Shown here: positions 42,814 to 51,324 of the stretch, piece by piece
How positions within the stretch are numbered: the first letter of the stretch is position 1
How the letters are laid out: the number at the start of each line of letters is the position of its first letter
Origin: Bacillus sp. KH172YL63
Lineage (GTDB): Bacteria; Bacillota; Bacilli; Bacillales; Bacillaceae_B
Length of the DNA: 64,000 nucleotides
Assembly: GCF_011398925.1 (NCBI RefSeq)
Contig: NZ_AP022842.1
Span: forward strand, 3,861,001-3,925,000
Reading direction: 5' to 3'
Notes under the pieces: model-generated
The model's input: the letters and a program-made list of their open reading frames with translations, nothing else
Databases searched by the model: none
What the model was told of the DNA's origin: nothing
Translations under genes and position numbers: made by a program

Positions 42814-45219
42814 ATGACCACTTTCATTATGATCTTTATCAACTTAACCATCAGCATCGCTTTGTCTGCCGCCTGTAGTTATTTGGCGCTTAGGCAGGCT
42901 TTTAATAAAATCGGGCAGAATTTAAGCAAAAATGAAGCTTTGCTTTCCTCCTTCACTTATACCGTTTTTTATACATTGCTTCACGCATCCGTCATCATGA
43001 CGGCTTCTTATGAGATTTTCATTCAGCGGTTTCTTTATTTCCTTCCCGTCTTTTTTATCGTCTGTTTCATCACCATCTATCAATCTCTCCAACTTTTTCA
43101 GGACGTGAACATGGACAAGGTCAACTTTTTAAGGGGAGGTTTCACTTTCTCCTTTATGTTATTGGCCGGAAACTTTGCAGCATACGGTGGGTTGGTGTAT
43201 CCATATTTCTCACTCAAGCTGATGGATGTTTCATTGACGATCTTGATGACCTTCGGAGTGACCTTTCCTCTTTTTCGGATGTTATTACAGCTGAATAACC
43301 AGGACATCAGTTCTTCCATGGGGAAGAAACATGTCGCCTGGAGCATCGTGATGGGATTTGGCTATTCAGGAATCGCCTATTTGACAGTCTATTCCCTTCT
43401 CTCGCCTGATAAATATGGGGAAGGACTATCCCTCCTGGAACATTATCATCTCATTCCTTTTATTATTGAAATGGCGATATTACTGATACTCTGGTTCATT
43501 CCGGACCATCTGGCGAATTCCTTACATAAGAAACAACTGAAACAAATCTACCAAAAAGAACAGGAATATAAATCGCTATACGAAAATAATCTGTCAGCCA
43601 TCTTCACTTATAATCGAGAAGGCATCATTGTTGAAGCAAATGAACGGGCCGCGACTATGACTGGTTACCCATTAGAGAAAATCATCGGGAAAGAATTCCT
43701 TACATATATGATGGAAAAAAATCTTGGTCAAATTAAAACTGCCTTCCTTCGTTCTTTGCGGGGAGAAGCCATGACATTTGAACTGGACTTCCCCCACCGG
43801 GAGGGGCATATTCTTTATATTCAGGTCATCGTCGTCCCAATTCATCTTGACGGGGAAGTGACTGGCGCTCACGTTCTCGCCACAGATATTACAGAAGCTA
43901 CAAAGGATAAAAAGAAAATCCAGTTCCTCGCCTATCATGATGAATTGACCGGATTGCCGAACAGGCGGTATTTCAATGAAGCATTTGAAACAAAAGTCAA
44001 AGAGGGCCATGATCAGATGGCGATCCTCCTTCTGGACCTTAACCGCTTTAAGATTGTCAATGATACATTGGGCCATGGATATGGAGACGAACTGATTTCC
44101 AAATTCGGAAAGAGATGCAAAGACGCATTAGGAGAAAAAGGACTCATTGCACGGATGAGCGGGGATGAATTTATTGTACTGCTTCCTTCCATTCAAGGAC
44201 GGAGTGAGATTCATAAAGTGGTGAAGGCGATCCATAAGAGTCTGCAAACTCCCTTTACGATCGGCGGTCATGACATTATGACCTCGACATCCATCGGGAT
44301 TTCCCTATACCCTCATGATGGGAAAGATCTTTCCACGTTACTGAAAAAAGCAGATATCGCCATGTACACAACGAAAAAAAGCGCAGGAGCGTATCAGCTT
44401 CTCTTTTCCGACCAGCTTGAAGAGAAAGGGATCAATCCAATCGAACTCGAGGAAAACCTGCGAAAAGCACTGATTAATGATGAGTTTGAGCTTTACTATC
44501 AGCCTCAGTTCTCATTGCAGACAAATCGGGTTGTCGGGGTGGAGGCTTTAATCAGATGGAATCACCCTGTCAAAGGGTTGATTTCACCAGACGATTTCAT
44601 CCCCCTGGCTGAAGAAACAGGACTGATCATCCCCCTCGGCCGTTGGATTTTAAACAGAGCCTGTGAACAATTTAAAGTGTGGGAAAAGGGTGGACATGAA
44701 TTTAAGATTTCAATCAATGTGTCATCACGGCAGTTCCACGATGCGACGTTCGTAGAGATGGTGAGGGAATTATTGTTTACGCATGACATCCCCCCATCTT
44801 TCATAGAGTTGGAGCTGACGGAAAGTACCGCCATGCACCATGTGGAAGAGGCAATGGCGAAAATGAACGCACTTCGGGAAATCGGAGTTTCAATCGCGAT
44901 CGACGACTTCGGAATCGAATACAGTTCGTTAAGCTATCTGCAGAAATTCTCAATTCAGACGTTGAAGATCGATCGCAGCTTCATCATGGATCTCGATGAA
45001 AATGAATCCAATAAAGCGATTGTCTCTGCGATTCATGCCATGGCTAAACATCTGAAACTAGCGATCGTGGCAGAAGGGGTAGAAACAGAGACACAATTGA
45101 ACTGGCTCAAGAATCTTGAATGCGAATATGGACAGGGTTATTACTTTAGCCGGCCGTTGCCTGCTGATGGGGTGACTGATTATATCAATAAGAGTATTGG
45201 AGTGAGTAATTGTAATTGA
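42814..45219 (+). CDS. Membrane PAS-GGDEF-EAL cyclic-di-GMP enzyme
   Basis: An 801-residue protein. Residues 1-240 form about seven membrane segments. A PAS sensor domain follows (about 255-365; IFTYNREGIIVEANERAATM). A GGDEF domain comes next (about 370-530), with DELTGLPNRRYF and the active-site loop RMSGDEF. An EAL domain (about 545-795) ends the protein, with VEALIRWNH. GGDEF domains make c-di-GMP and EAL domains cleave it. The active-site loop reads SGDEF rather than GGDEF. In the EAL domain the usual DDFGTGYSSL is DDFGIEYSSL, so the net activity is unclear. No RxxD inhibition site precedes the GGDEF loop. It is divergent from the ECF sigma operon. Confidence 0.93.
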   Translation: MTTFIMIFINLTISIALSAACSYLALRQAFNKIGQNLSKNEALLSSFTYTVFYTLLHASVIMTASYEIFIQRFLYFLPVFFIVCFITIYQSLQLFQDVNMDKVNFLRGGFTFSFMLLAGNFAAYGGLVYPYFSLKLMDVSLTILMTFGVTFPLFRMLLQLNNQDISSSMGKKHVAWSIVMGFGYSGIAYLTVYSLLSPDKYGEGLSLLEHYHLIPFIIEMAILLILWFIPDHLANSLHKKQLKQIYQKEQEYKSLYENNLSAIFTYNREGIIVEANERAATMTGYPLEKIIGKEFLTYMMEKNLGQIKTAFLRSLRGEAMTFELDFPHREGHILYIQVIVVPIHLDGEVTGAHVLATDITEATKDKKKIQFLAYHDELTGLPNRRYFNEAFETKVKEGHDQMAILLLDLNRFKIVNDTLGHGYGDELISKFGKRCKDALGEKGLIARMSGDEFIVLLPSIQGRSEIHKVVKAIHKSLQTPFTIGGHDIMTSTSIGISLYPHDGKDLSTLLKKADIAMYTTKKSAGAYQLLFSDQLEEKGINPIELEENLRKALINDEFELYYQPQFSLQTNRVVGVEALIRWNHPVKGLISPDDFIPLAEETGLIIPLGRWILNRACEQFKVWEKGGHEFKISINVSSRQFHDATFVEMVRELLFTHDIPPSFIELELTESTAMHHVEEAMAKMNALREIGVSIAIDDFGIEYSSLSYLQKFSIQTLKIDRSFIMDLDENESNKAIVSAIHAMAKHLKLAIVAEGVETETQLNWLKNLECEYGQGYYFSRPLPADGVTDYINKSIGVSNCN

Positions 45220-45222
45220 GGA

Positions 45223-45270
45223 CATTTTAAAACACCGTCTGGACAAAGCCCAGACGGTGTTTTTAAAATG
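45223..45270 (+). terminator. Strong terminator after the first GGDEF-EAL gene
   Basis: CATTTTAAAACACCGTCTGG pairs with its complement after a short loop, with Ts on the 3' side. It begins four bases past the stop codon at 45219. The A- and T-rich flanks allow use from either strand. Confidence 0.88.
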
Positions 45271-45469
45271 TATCCTCCAACAGGAAAACAAATGTCTTTA
45301 TAACTAGATGAAACTCTTTTCTTTAGATAAATTATTTAATGTTGTATGGAATGCCCTTTGAAATTTGAAATTTGATAAAGTTTATTCTTTTCAACTCATA
45401 ATCAGGCAAACTTCCCCTTCAATTTTCTACCATAGTTTTCTTTAATCGCTTATCAAAGTGGAGGCTTCT

Positions 45470-46594
45470 CTACTCAACAACCAAATTGGACTTTACAGGA
45501 ATCCGAATGATAAAAGTTGTGTTTTCATCATTCGATTTGCATTGAATATCCCCACTATGCTTTTCAATCAATTTTTTACAAATATAAAGACCAATGCCTG
45601 TACCAAGATCCTTTGTAGTAAAGAAAGGTTCAAAAATAGCTTCCATACTTTCTACCTTAATTCGTGGTCCATTATTCGAAATTTCCAAATTGGTCTTTCC
45701 TTCCCTCACATCACATGTTACCTTGATATACCTCGGTCCATCTATTTCTTGAAGAGCATCAATCGAATTCATGATCAGATTTAGGAAGACTTGCCTTAAC
45801 TCATCACCATTCCCCATTAATCTGATATTTGTTTCGCACTTAAAATCAATTAAAACATCTCCATCTAGAAGACTTGGATATAAGAATTCAATCGTCTCTT
45901 CCAAAAGATCAGAAAGAAAGATTTCTTCTTGAACACTTTCTATCAAGTCCTTCCTTGATACATGAAGGAATTGTGAAATCCGGTAATTCAATTGCTCCAG
46001 CTCATGTTGCATAATATCAAGATAGGGTAGGTTAGGATAATCATTTTGCAAAAGCTTTGTAAAGCCAATAATTGACGTCAGTGGATTCCTGAATTCGTGA
46101 ACGAAGCTTGAACTCATCTGACCAAGGATTGTCAGGCGCTCTTTATGGGTTTGATCTATATAATGTTCTTTTTCTTGGAGTTGTTGTTCCTTTATTTCCG
46201 TATATTTACGAACGGCTAAATAAGAGAAGCGGTCAAATAATGTATTAATCTCTTCAATGATAGGCTGTAAATCCCTAAGTTCGATCCCTGAATGATTAAC
46301 CCAATTAATGATAATGCTCTTCCCTATATTTACGTTATATACAAACTCACTTATGTTAACGTTGGCTTTCACCCGTTCTAGAGCTGTCTTATGAGCAAGT
46401 AAAGTAATTTCCTCCTCACTAAGTGGTTCCTCTATCGCACGCTTAACTAAGTGAAACATGTTCATTCCATTATTTAACACTTCTTCTTTATACACATCTT
46501 GATCTGAAATCACGATATTCTTGCGCCAGTTTTGTAAAAACTCATCTGAGTGATCATCCAGGTATTTAATGAGCTTGATGGAAGCACTAGTCAT
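45470..46594 (-). CDS. Soluble sensor histidine kinase with HisK_N-type N-terminus
   Basis: A 374-residue kinase without membrane segments. Residues 1-135 resemble the N-terminal domain of Bacillus sporulation-type kinases (HisK_N): SDEFLQNWRKNIVI, then VNIGKSIIINWVNHSG. HisKA follows, with the phosphorylated H166 in SSFVHEFRNPLTSI. The ATPase domain has NLIMNSIDALQE (N-box) and GTGIGLYICKKLIEKHSG (G-box). It would phosphorylate a response regulator or Spo0F; no response regulator gene adjoins it, so it is an orphan kinase. The ATG at 46594 follows GAAGGGA. A c-di-GMP-I riboswitch 380-470 bp upstream on the same strand suggests that c-di-GMP controls its expression. Confidence 0.9.
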   Translation of the reverse strand: MTSASIKLIKYLDDHSDEFLQNWRKNIVISDQDVYKEEVLNNGMNMFHLVKRAIEEPLSEEEITLLAHKTALERVKANVNISEFVYNVNIGKSIIINWVNHSGIELRDLQPIIEEINTLFDRFSYLAVRKYTEIKEQQLQEKEHYIDQTHKERLTILGQMSSSFVHEFRNPLTSIIGFTKLLQNDYPNLPYLDIMQHELEQLNYRISQFLHVSRKDLIESVQEEIFLSDLLEETIEFLYPSLLDGDVLIDFKCETNIRLMGNGDELRQVFLNLIMNSIDALQEIDGPRYIKVTCDVREGKTNLEISNNGPRIKVESMEAIFEPFFTTKDLGTGIGLYICKKLIEKHSGDIQCKSNDENTTFIIRIPVKSNLVVE

Positions 46595-46863
46595 CGAATG
46601 GTCGTCCCTTCATTCCGTCTATGTTTTTAATCGTCGTTGATTCCATCATAACAGAAAATATGTGCGGACGGTTATTTCCATATTATACCTGTACTTTTCT
46701 TTTCATAACTTCCTACTATAAAATTGAATACTCGACCACTGACTTAAGCCTAAAAATTAAAACCTCCATTTCACTCTTAGAAGATTCAACGAGAACAGGG
46801 AATATTTATATTATAAAAAGACAGTTTTTATTTAACCAGGAACGAGTGAGGGGGGGTTTTTTA
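46595..46863. other. Leader region between the riboswitch terminator and the kinase
   Basis: About 270 bp of AT-rich sequence. A short open frame on the plus strand (46621-46872) lacks a ribosome binding site and looks accidental. No other RNA or gene is evident. Confidence 0.5.
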
Positions 46864-46898
46864 AAATGGTAAGAGAGATTTATCTCTTTAGACCATTC
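46864..46898 (-). terminator. Terminator-like hairpin downstream of the c-di-GMP aptamer
   Basis: AATGGT and AAGAGAT pair with ATCTCT and ACCATT and are followed by TTTT on the minus strand. It lies about 75 bp downstream of the aptamer's P1 helix and is the candidate expression platform. Confidence 0.6.
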
Positions 46899-46969
46899 AT
46901 AAACGGGAGGTCGTCTGAAAGATGAAGTATGGAAGAAGTGAAGCTTTAGTATATAGAAAATATATAACA

Positions 46970-47068
46970 AATGCGTACACGGTAACTGGCTGGCATCGTC
47001 TGGCACATTGAAAGCCCCTATAGCTTTGCGTCCCTATTTTTCAATAGGTTTGCCTTTATCGTACGCAC
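46970..47068 (-). ncRNA. Cyclic-di-GMP-I (GEMM) riboswitch
   Basis: On the minus strand the aptamer reads GGCAAACCTATTGAAAAATA, then GGGACGCAAAGC, and ends CAGTTACCG. These are the diagnostic blocks of the c-di-GMP-I class, including a GAAA tetraloop on P2. The P1 helix TGCGTAC / GTACGCA closes the aptamer exactly. The next gene on this strand is the histidine kinase at 45470-46594. Genes for two c-di-GMP enzymes flank the area, consistent with local c-di-GMP control. Confidence 0.88.
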
Positions 47069-47384
47069 ATTAGTAGTATTTCAAATACATGTTTTAAAAG
47101 ATTCGTTTTCTGGGATTTTGAAAAACTTTCATAAATACAGTATTATCTTCACATTTGAAAATCTTTATTCCTATAAACTTTAGGGGTGTCCATATTTCCT
47201 TCATATAATATAACGGCATTAAGAAACCTCCCTCCCAATGAATCATTATACCCATATTCATTACTTATATTTACATTATATAATAATTATCAGAATAATC
47301 TATCATATACAGGTATATAATTGTCGACAATTTTCTCAATAAAGAACACCTTACGACATTCCTGTCGTGTTCCCAAATAAAAAT
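47069..47384. other. AT-rich non-coding stretch upstream of the riboswitch
   Basis: This part probably holds the promoter for the riboswitch transcript, but I could not pick a single convincing -35/-10 pair. A small ACGACA / TGTCGT hairpin lies near 47354-47369. No coding region is seen. Confidence 0.4.
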
Positions 47385-47424
47385 AAACAGCCGATGATGT
47401 TATCCAAGTCATCACAGGCTGTTT
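47385..47424 (-). terminator. Terminator after the second GGDEF-EAL gene
   Basis: AAACAGCC pairs with GGCTGTTT, with an inner GATGA / TCATC stem, followed by TTTTTATTT on the minus strand. It lies about 55 bp past the stop codon at 47479. Confidence 0.85.
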
Positions 47425-47478
47425 ACCTTATTATGCATACGTTTATGATCGTAATCTCAAGAAGGGCTATTCTCTCCT

Positions 47479-49878
47479 TCAATTAGGCTTCAAGTAGGTT
47501 CCCTCAAATTCCTCCGGGGACACCGGGCGACCAATGGCATACCCTTGAGCTTTATCACAGTGATTCCTTTTCAGGAAACCAAACTCTTCCTGGCTCTCTA
47601 CTCCTTCTGCTGTTACGTGTAAATGAAGATGCTTCGCCATTGAAATCGTACTTTTCACTATCGCTTGATGATCTTCGTTCGCCATGATGCCATTTATGAA
47701 AGAACGGTCGATTTTTAGCGTATCAAGGGGATATTTCTTTAAATAACTCAGGGAAGAATAGCCTGTCCCATAGTCGTCCATTGATAAACTGACTCCCAGT
47801 TGCTTTAATCGTTCAAGCTTTGAGATGATCAATTCCTGATCACACATGGCAATGCTTTCCGTCACTTCCAGGTCAATCATCTCTGGGTTCACTCCATGTG
47901 TCCGGATACTGTCCTCCAGTTTCACGATAAGCTCCTTGTCCAGAAGCTGCCTCATCGAGAGATTCACACCAAGCTTCAGCGCACGGTACCCTTCACTTTT
48001 CCAACTTTTTGATTGAGCAAGCGCAGTATTCAGCACCCATTCTCCAATCGGGATAATCAGGCCTGTTTCTTCAGCGATCGGGATGAATTCTGCAGGGGAA
48101 ACGTGACCCAATGATTGATTTTCCCAGCGGATCAGTGCTTCCATCCCGCAAATCATTTCGGTCATCACATCTGCTATCGGCTGGTAGACCAGATAAAATT
48201 CATCTCTTTCAAGAGCGGTCCGTAATTCTTTCTCAATCATCATTTTCCTGAAGGTCTGTTGATTCATTTCGTTTGTGAAAAGTTGAAAGTCGTTCTTTTC
48301 CCTGTCTTTCACATAATACATGGCCGCATCGGCGTTTTTCATCAAGGTTGTGGCATCTTCCCCGTCATCAGGGTACATGCTGATCCCAATGCTCGGGGTG
48401 ATATAAAATTCCTGCCCATTAATGAGAAACTCTCCAGTGAACTGATCAAGGAGTAATTGAGCAGTCTCGACTGCCTTCTCCCTTGAACAATCCGGGAACA
48501 GTAACGTGAATTCATCCCCGCCCTGCCTGTACACCTTTGATTTGGAGAATGATTGGGATTCCAGGAATCTTTCTAACCGCCTGGATACTTCTATTAACAG
48601 AAGATCACCTACATCATGTCCGAGAGTGTCATTAATATATTTGAAACGATCCAAATCGATGAGCATGATGGCGGCACTCCTCTTATGTGGATGCACCTTC
48701 AATATCTCATTTACATCTTCATTAAACAGCCTCCGGTTCGGTAATCCTGTCAGCACATCATGATTCGCTTGATGAATCAACTCATCCTCATATCGTTTTC
48801 TTTCAGTGATGTCAGTCGACACGCCGAGTAAAATGGTGGAATCCTCATGGGGCATCGGGATTTTTGTCGTTTGAAGCCAGCGGACGTTACCTTCATAATC
48901 CTGAAACCTTTCTTCAGGTATTTCAATCCCTTTTCCATTTTCTAAAATCATTTTGTCATCACGGGGCGTGTCCATCACGTTTTCTGGATCACCATGGATC
49001 TCAAGGTCTGTTTTCCCTATGATGTCTTCTTTCGGTAAACCGCAAAGCTCCGCATAAGACCGATTCACTAATGAATAGCGTCCTTCTTGATCCTTTGCAT
49101 AAATGTACGATGGATTCAGGTCAATCACCGTCTTCAGGAATTGGCGCTGTTGATCCAGCCGTCTATTCATATCCCTTACTATACCCACATGCATACGGTT
49201 CGAGAGGATTAAGATGGAAACGGCAAATACAAGGACGGATATGGCACTTGGCATCAGCCCCGTTTCCGGAAACATATTGAATAGACCAATCCCGTAGCCA
49301 ATTGCGGTAGATAAGATGAAGTGGAATAAAAAGGAGCGCAACACTACATTATGAATATGAACAGATATCATGAATGATAAAATCATACTTACTGGGAATA
49401 AGCATAAATTCGCATGGAAAACCCACGATAAATCACCGTACAGGGGATAATAATATCCGTAGCTTCCTTCTGGATTGACAAGGACGAGCCGGTCAATCCC
49501 GTATTCACTCCAGCCTACAAAATAGACGATCAATCCCCATATATAAAATGAAAGGACACTGGTTTTATTCATAATGTAGCGCCATCTGCTTCTCCCGGAA
49601 CTTTGGAATTGTTCATGATAAATCGTATACGCCACATAAAACAGCGTAGGAGACAGCAGAATCGACCCAATCCGGAAAAGCCTGAATAGAAAATCAATCA
49701 AATCTATGGATAGTATCCCATGCGCGAACAAAATAGCGACATCCATCTGCCACAGTGAGGCCAATAATAAGAAAAGAAATAAGACTTTGGAAAGCTTACT
49801 TTTCTTGAACATGAATAATACAGTGATCCCAATACTGAATGGAATAAGGGCGACTAATAGTGAAAAAAGAAAAAACAT
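47479..49878 (-). CDS. Membrane PAS-GGDEF-EAL cyclic-di-GMP enzyme, operon with a ketosynthase
   Basis: A 799-residue protein. The N-terminal region (about 1-235) has seven or so membrane segments resembling histidine-kinase-type 7TM sensors. A PAS domain follows (about 245-365), then a GGDEF domain with DVLTGLPNRRLF and an intact YRQGGDEFTLLF loop, then an EAL domain with GMEALIRW and the canonical DDYGTGYSSLSYL. Both domains therefore look competent, unlike those of the protein at 42814. No RxxD inhibition site is seen. The ATG at 49878 follows AAGGGGGG and lies 12 bp after the second ketosynthase ORF, so the three genes are most likely co-transcribed. Confidence 0.94.
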   Translation of the reverse strand: MFFLFSLLVALIPFSIGITVLFMFKKSKLSKVLFLFLLLASLWQMDVAILFAHGILSIDLIDFLFRLFRIGSILLSPTLFYVAYTIYHEQFQSSGRSRWRYIMNKTSVLSFYIWGLIVYFVGWSEYGIDRLVLVNPEGSYGYYYPLYGDLSWVFHANLCLFPVSMILSFMISVHIHNVVLRSFLFHFILSTAIGYGIGLFNMFPETGLMPSAISVLVFAVSILILSNRMHVGIVRDMNRRLDQQRQFLKTVIDLNPSYIYAKDQEGRYSLVNRSYAELCGLPKEDIIGKTDLEIHGDPENVMDTPRDDKMILENGKGIEIPEERFQDYEGNVRWLQTTKIPMPHEDSTILLGVSTDITERKRYEDELIHQANHDVLTGLPNRRLFNEDVNEILKVHPHKRSAAIMLIDLDRFKYINDTLGHDVGDLLLIEVSRRLERFLESQSFSKSKVYRQGGDEFTLLFPDCSREKAVETAQLLLDQFTGEFLINGQEFYITPSIGISMYPDDGEDATTLMKNADAAMYYVKDREKNDFQLFTNEMNQQTFRKMMIEKELRTALERDEFYLVYQPIADVMTEMICGMEALIRWENQSLGHVSPAEFIPIAEETGLIIPIGEWVLNTALAQSKSWKSEGYRALKLGVNLSMRQLLDKELIVKLEDSIRTHGVNPEMIDLEVTESIAMCDQELIISKLERLKQLGVSLSMDDYGTGYSSLSYLKKYPLDTLKIDRSFINGIMANEDHQAIVKSTISMAKHLHLHVTAEGVESQEEFGFLKRNHCDKAQGYAIGRPVSPEEFEGTYLKPN

Positions 49879-49890
49879 GATGTTCCCCCC

Positions 49891-50289
49891 TTATTTGGTG
49901 ACAATTGCACAGGCATTATTTCCACTGTTGCCGTGGGCGGTGATGCTGACAGACCTGACTGGTTGATATATCGGTTCGCACACGATCGGCAAATCTTCAA
50001 ATCCTTTTTTTCCCGTTTTGATTGTCGGGGGAATGAATCCATATTCTATCGATATGAAAGCCGAAATCATTTGAATCACACCCATTGAGGCAAAGGTGTG
50101 CCCGATCATTCCCTTGATGGAAGTCAACGGGACATCTTTCGTGAACAATTGTCTATGTATATTCCCTTCGATGCGGTCATTGTTCTTTAGCCCCAAGGCC
50201 TGACTGTTTGCATAACAAGGAATTGTACTACCTATCGTTTCTTTATAAACCGATAGCATGTCCTCTCCTGAATCATCCGTCTCCATCAT
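49891..50289 (-). CDS. Beta-ketoacyl synthase, C-terminal half encoded separately
   Basis: A 132-residue ORF matching the last third of FabF-like ketosynthases. TSIKGMIGHTFASMG carries the conserved Lys (K59) and second catalytic His (H64), and the C-terminal strand has GNSGNNACAIV. The segment PCYANSQALGLKNNDRIE aligns with FabF DYINAHGTSTPLNDKYE; there the first catalytic His is replaced by Gln (Q30). Its ATG overlaps the stop codon of the N-terminal ORF by four bases (ATGA), so the two would be made together. Combined length is 393 residues, a normal ketosynthase. Whether the split is natural or a frameshift is uncertain; the coupled start favours two real polypeptides. Confidence 0.8.
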   Translation of the reverse strand: MMETDDSGEDMLSVYKETIGSTIPCYANSQALGLKNNDRIEGNIHRQLFTKDVPLTSIKGMIGHTFASMGVIQMISAFISIEYGFIPPTIKTGKKGFEDLPIVCEPIYQPVRSVSITAHGNSGNNACAIVTK

Positions 50290-51071
50290 CGGTTTTCCTT
50301 CATTTCTTGTTCCTCATTTTGAATTCTACCATAAATCGTTTTCCCAGCCTGTACAGCGGTGCGCTCCCTTTCCATTACCAAGATGCCCGCTCCTTCTGAG
50401 AGCACAAACCCTCGATGCTCATCTGAAAAAGGGACACCCGTCTGATGGGGTTCGACATTCGACCTGATGCTTCTTGTTTTCGTAAATCCATTTATGCTCC
50501 ACTGGCCGAGGGGAGCATCGGTTCCGCCGACAATGCATGCGTCCACCTGACCTGATTCCAACATCATTTTCCCCAGCAATACGGCATCGAGACCTGCTGT
50601 ACAGCCAGTCATAATGGTATAGGCGGGACCTTTCGTACCGATATGCTGTGCCACAGCCGCTGAGAGCGTGTGTGTATCAACAAGGGAAATGCCGTGTATC
50701 GGGTACTTTTTCAAGTCGAGGGCAACAGATGAATAGTGCTCGATTTCAAGAATCGCTCCTGCTGATGTTCCCATAATGATTGCGACACGGTGTGACGGAC
50801 AAACAAGATCTGCCATCAAAACGGCATCATCCGCAGCGGCCATTGCAAGCCTTGCCGACCGGGGATAGTGCACATAATTCCTTCCTTTGATCGATTCAAA
50901 GTCGTCCCCGACCACCCCTGCAATGATATTCGTCCGATTCTTACCTCTTCCTTCAAGAAGCGAATGGGTGCATATCCCCTTCTCTAACACTCTATAAAAC
51001 TCTTCCTTGCTCATCGCACCTGGAGCTTTGATCCCATAACCTGTTACAACTATGCTGTCCAATGACATCAT
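50286..51071 (-). CDS. Beta-ketoacyl synthase, N-terminal half with active-site Cys
   Basis: A 261-residue ORF equal to the N-terminal two thirds of a condensing enzyme. It begins SIVVTGYGIKAPG. The nucleophile is C157 in TIMTGCTAGLDA, and the typical GTDAPLGQWSINGF and GFVLSEGAGILVMER stretches follow. The last residues correspond to where FabF would continue into IYAEIVGYG. The stop TGA overlaps the ATG of the next ORF. No acyl carrier protein, ketoreductase or other fatty-acid or polyketide gene is adjacent. The start at 51071 is provisional, as a TTG at 51062 also follows AGGATG. It opens an operon with the C-terminal half and a GGDEF-EAL protein. Confidence 0.8.
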   Translation of the reverse strand: MMSLDSIVVTGYGIKAPGAMSKEEFYRVLEKGICTHSLLEGRGKNRTNIIAGVVGDDFESIKGRNYVHYPRSARLAMAAADDAVLMADLVCPSHRVAIIMGTSAGAILEIEHYSSVALDLKKYPIHGISLVDTHTLSAAVAQHIGTKGPAYTIMTGCTAGLDAVLLGKMMLESGQVDACIVGGTDAPLGQWSINGFTKTRSIRSNVEPHQTGVPFSDEHRGFVLSEGAGILVMERERTAVQAGKTIYGRIQNEEQEMKENR

Positions 51072-51181
51072 CCTAAAAAAGTAGTAAAAACCAACTTACC
51101 ATCACTCTATAATCTTTATTATAAAGCACCCCACTCGACATAATCCATCAAATCTCGACACAATCCTCATAAACTTAAATA

Positions 51182-51222
51182 AAAGGGGGACGGACCTTGA
51201 ATATTGAGGTCCGTCCCCCTTT
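51182..51222. repeat. GGGACGGACCT repeat hairpin downstream of mupG
   Basis: AAAGGGGGACGGACCT pairs perfectly with AGGTCCGTCCCCCTTT around a 9-nt loop. A further arm, CAAGGTCCGTCCCTC, lies at 51326-51340 and forms the end of the mupG coding sequence. The layout again is hairpin plus a distant third arm. Confidence 0.85.
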
Positions 51223-51324
51223 CATGTGTTCCAACCTACCGCCACTTTGTCCCGGTCAATCAGTATATTGGCCGGATTCTCCCTGTTACGAATCTGGTGT
51301 ATTTGTTCAATAGGTACTCAACAA

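Noticed and set aside
46621..46872. 83-codon open frame upstream of the histidine kinase
   Set aside because: No ribosome binding site; it crosses the terminator-like hairpin that belongs to the riboswitch.
49891..51071. Plain sequencing frameshift in a normal FabF gene
   Set aside because: The ATGA junction and the missing catalytic His argue for divergence beyond a single error, though resequencing is still needed.
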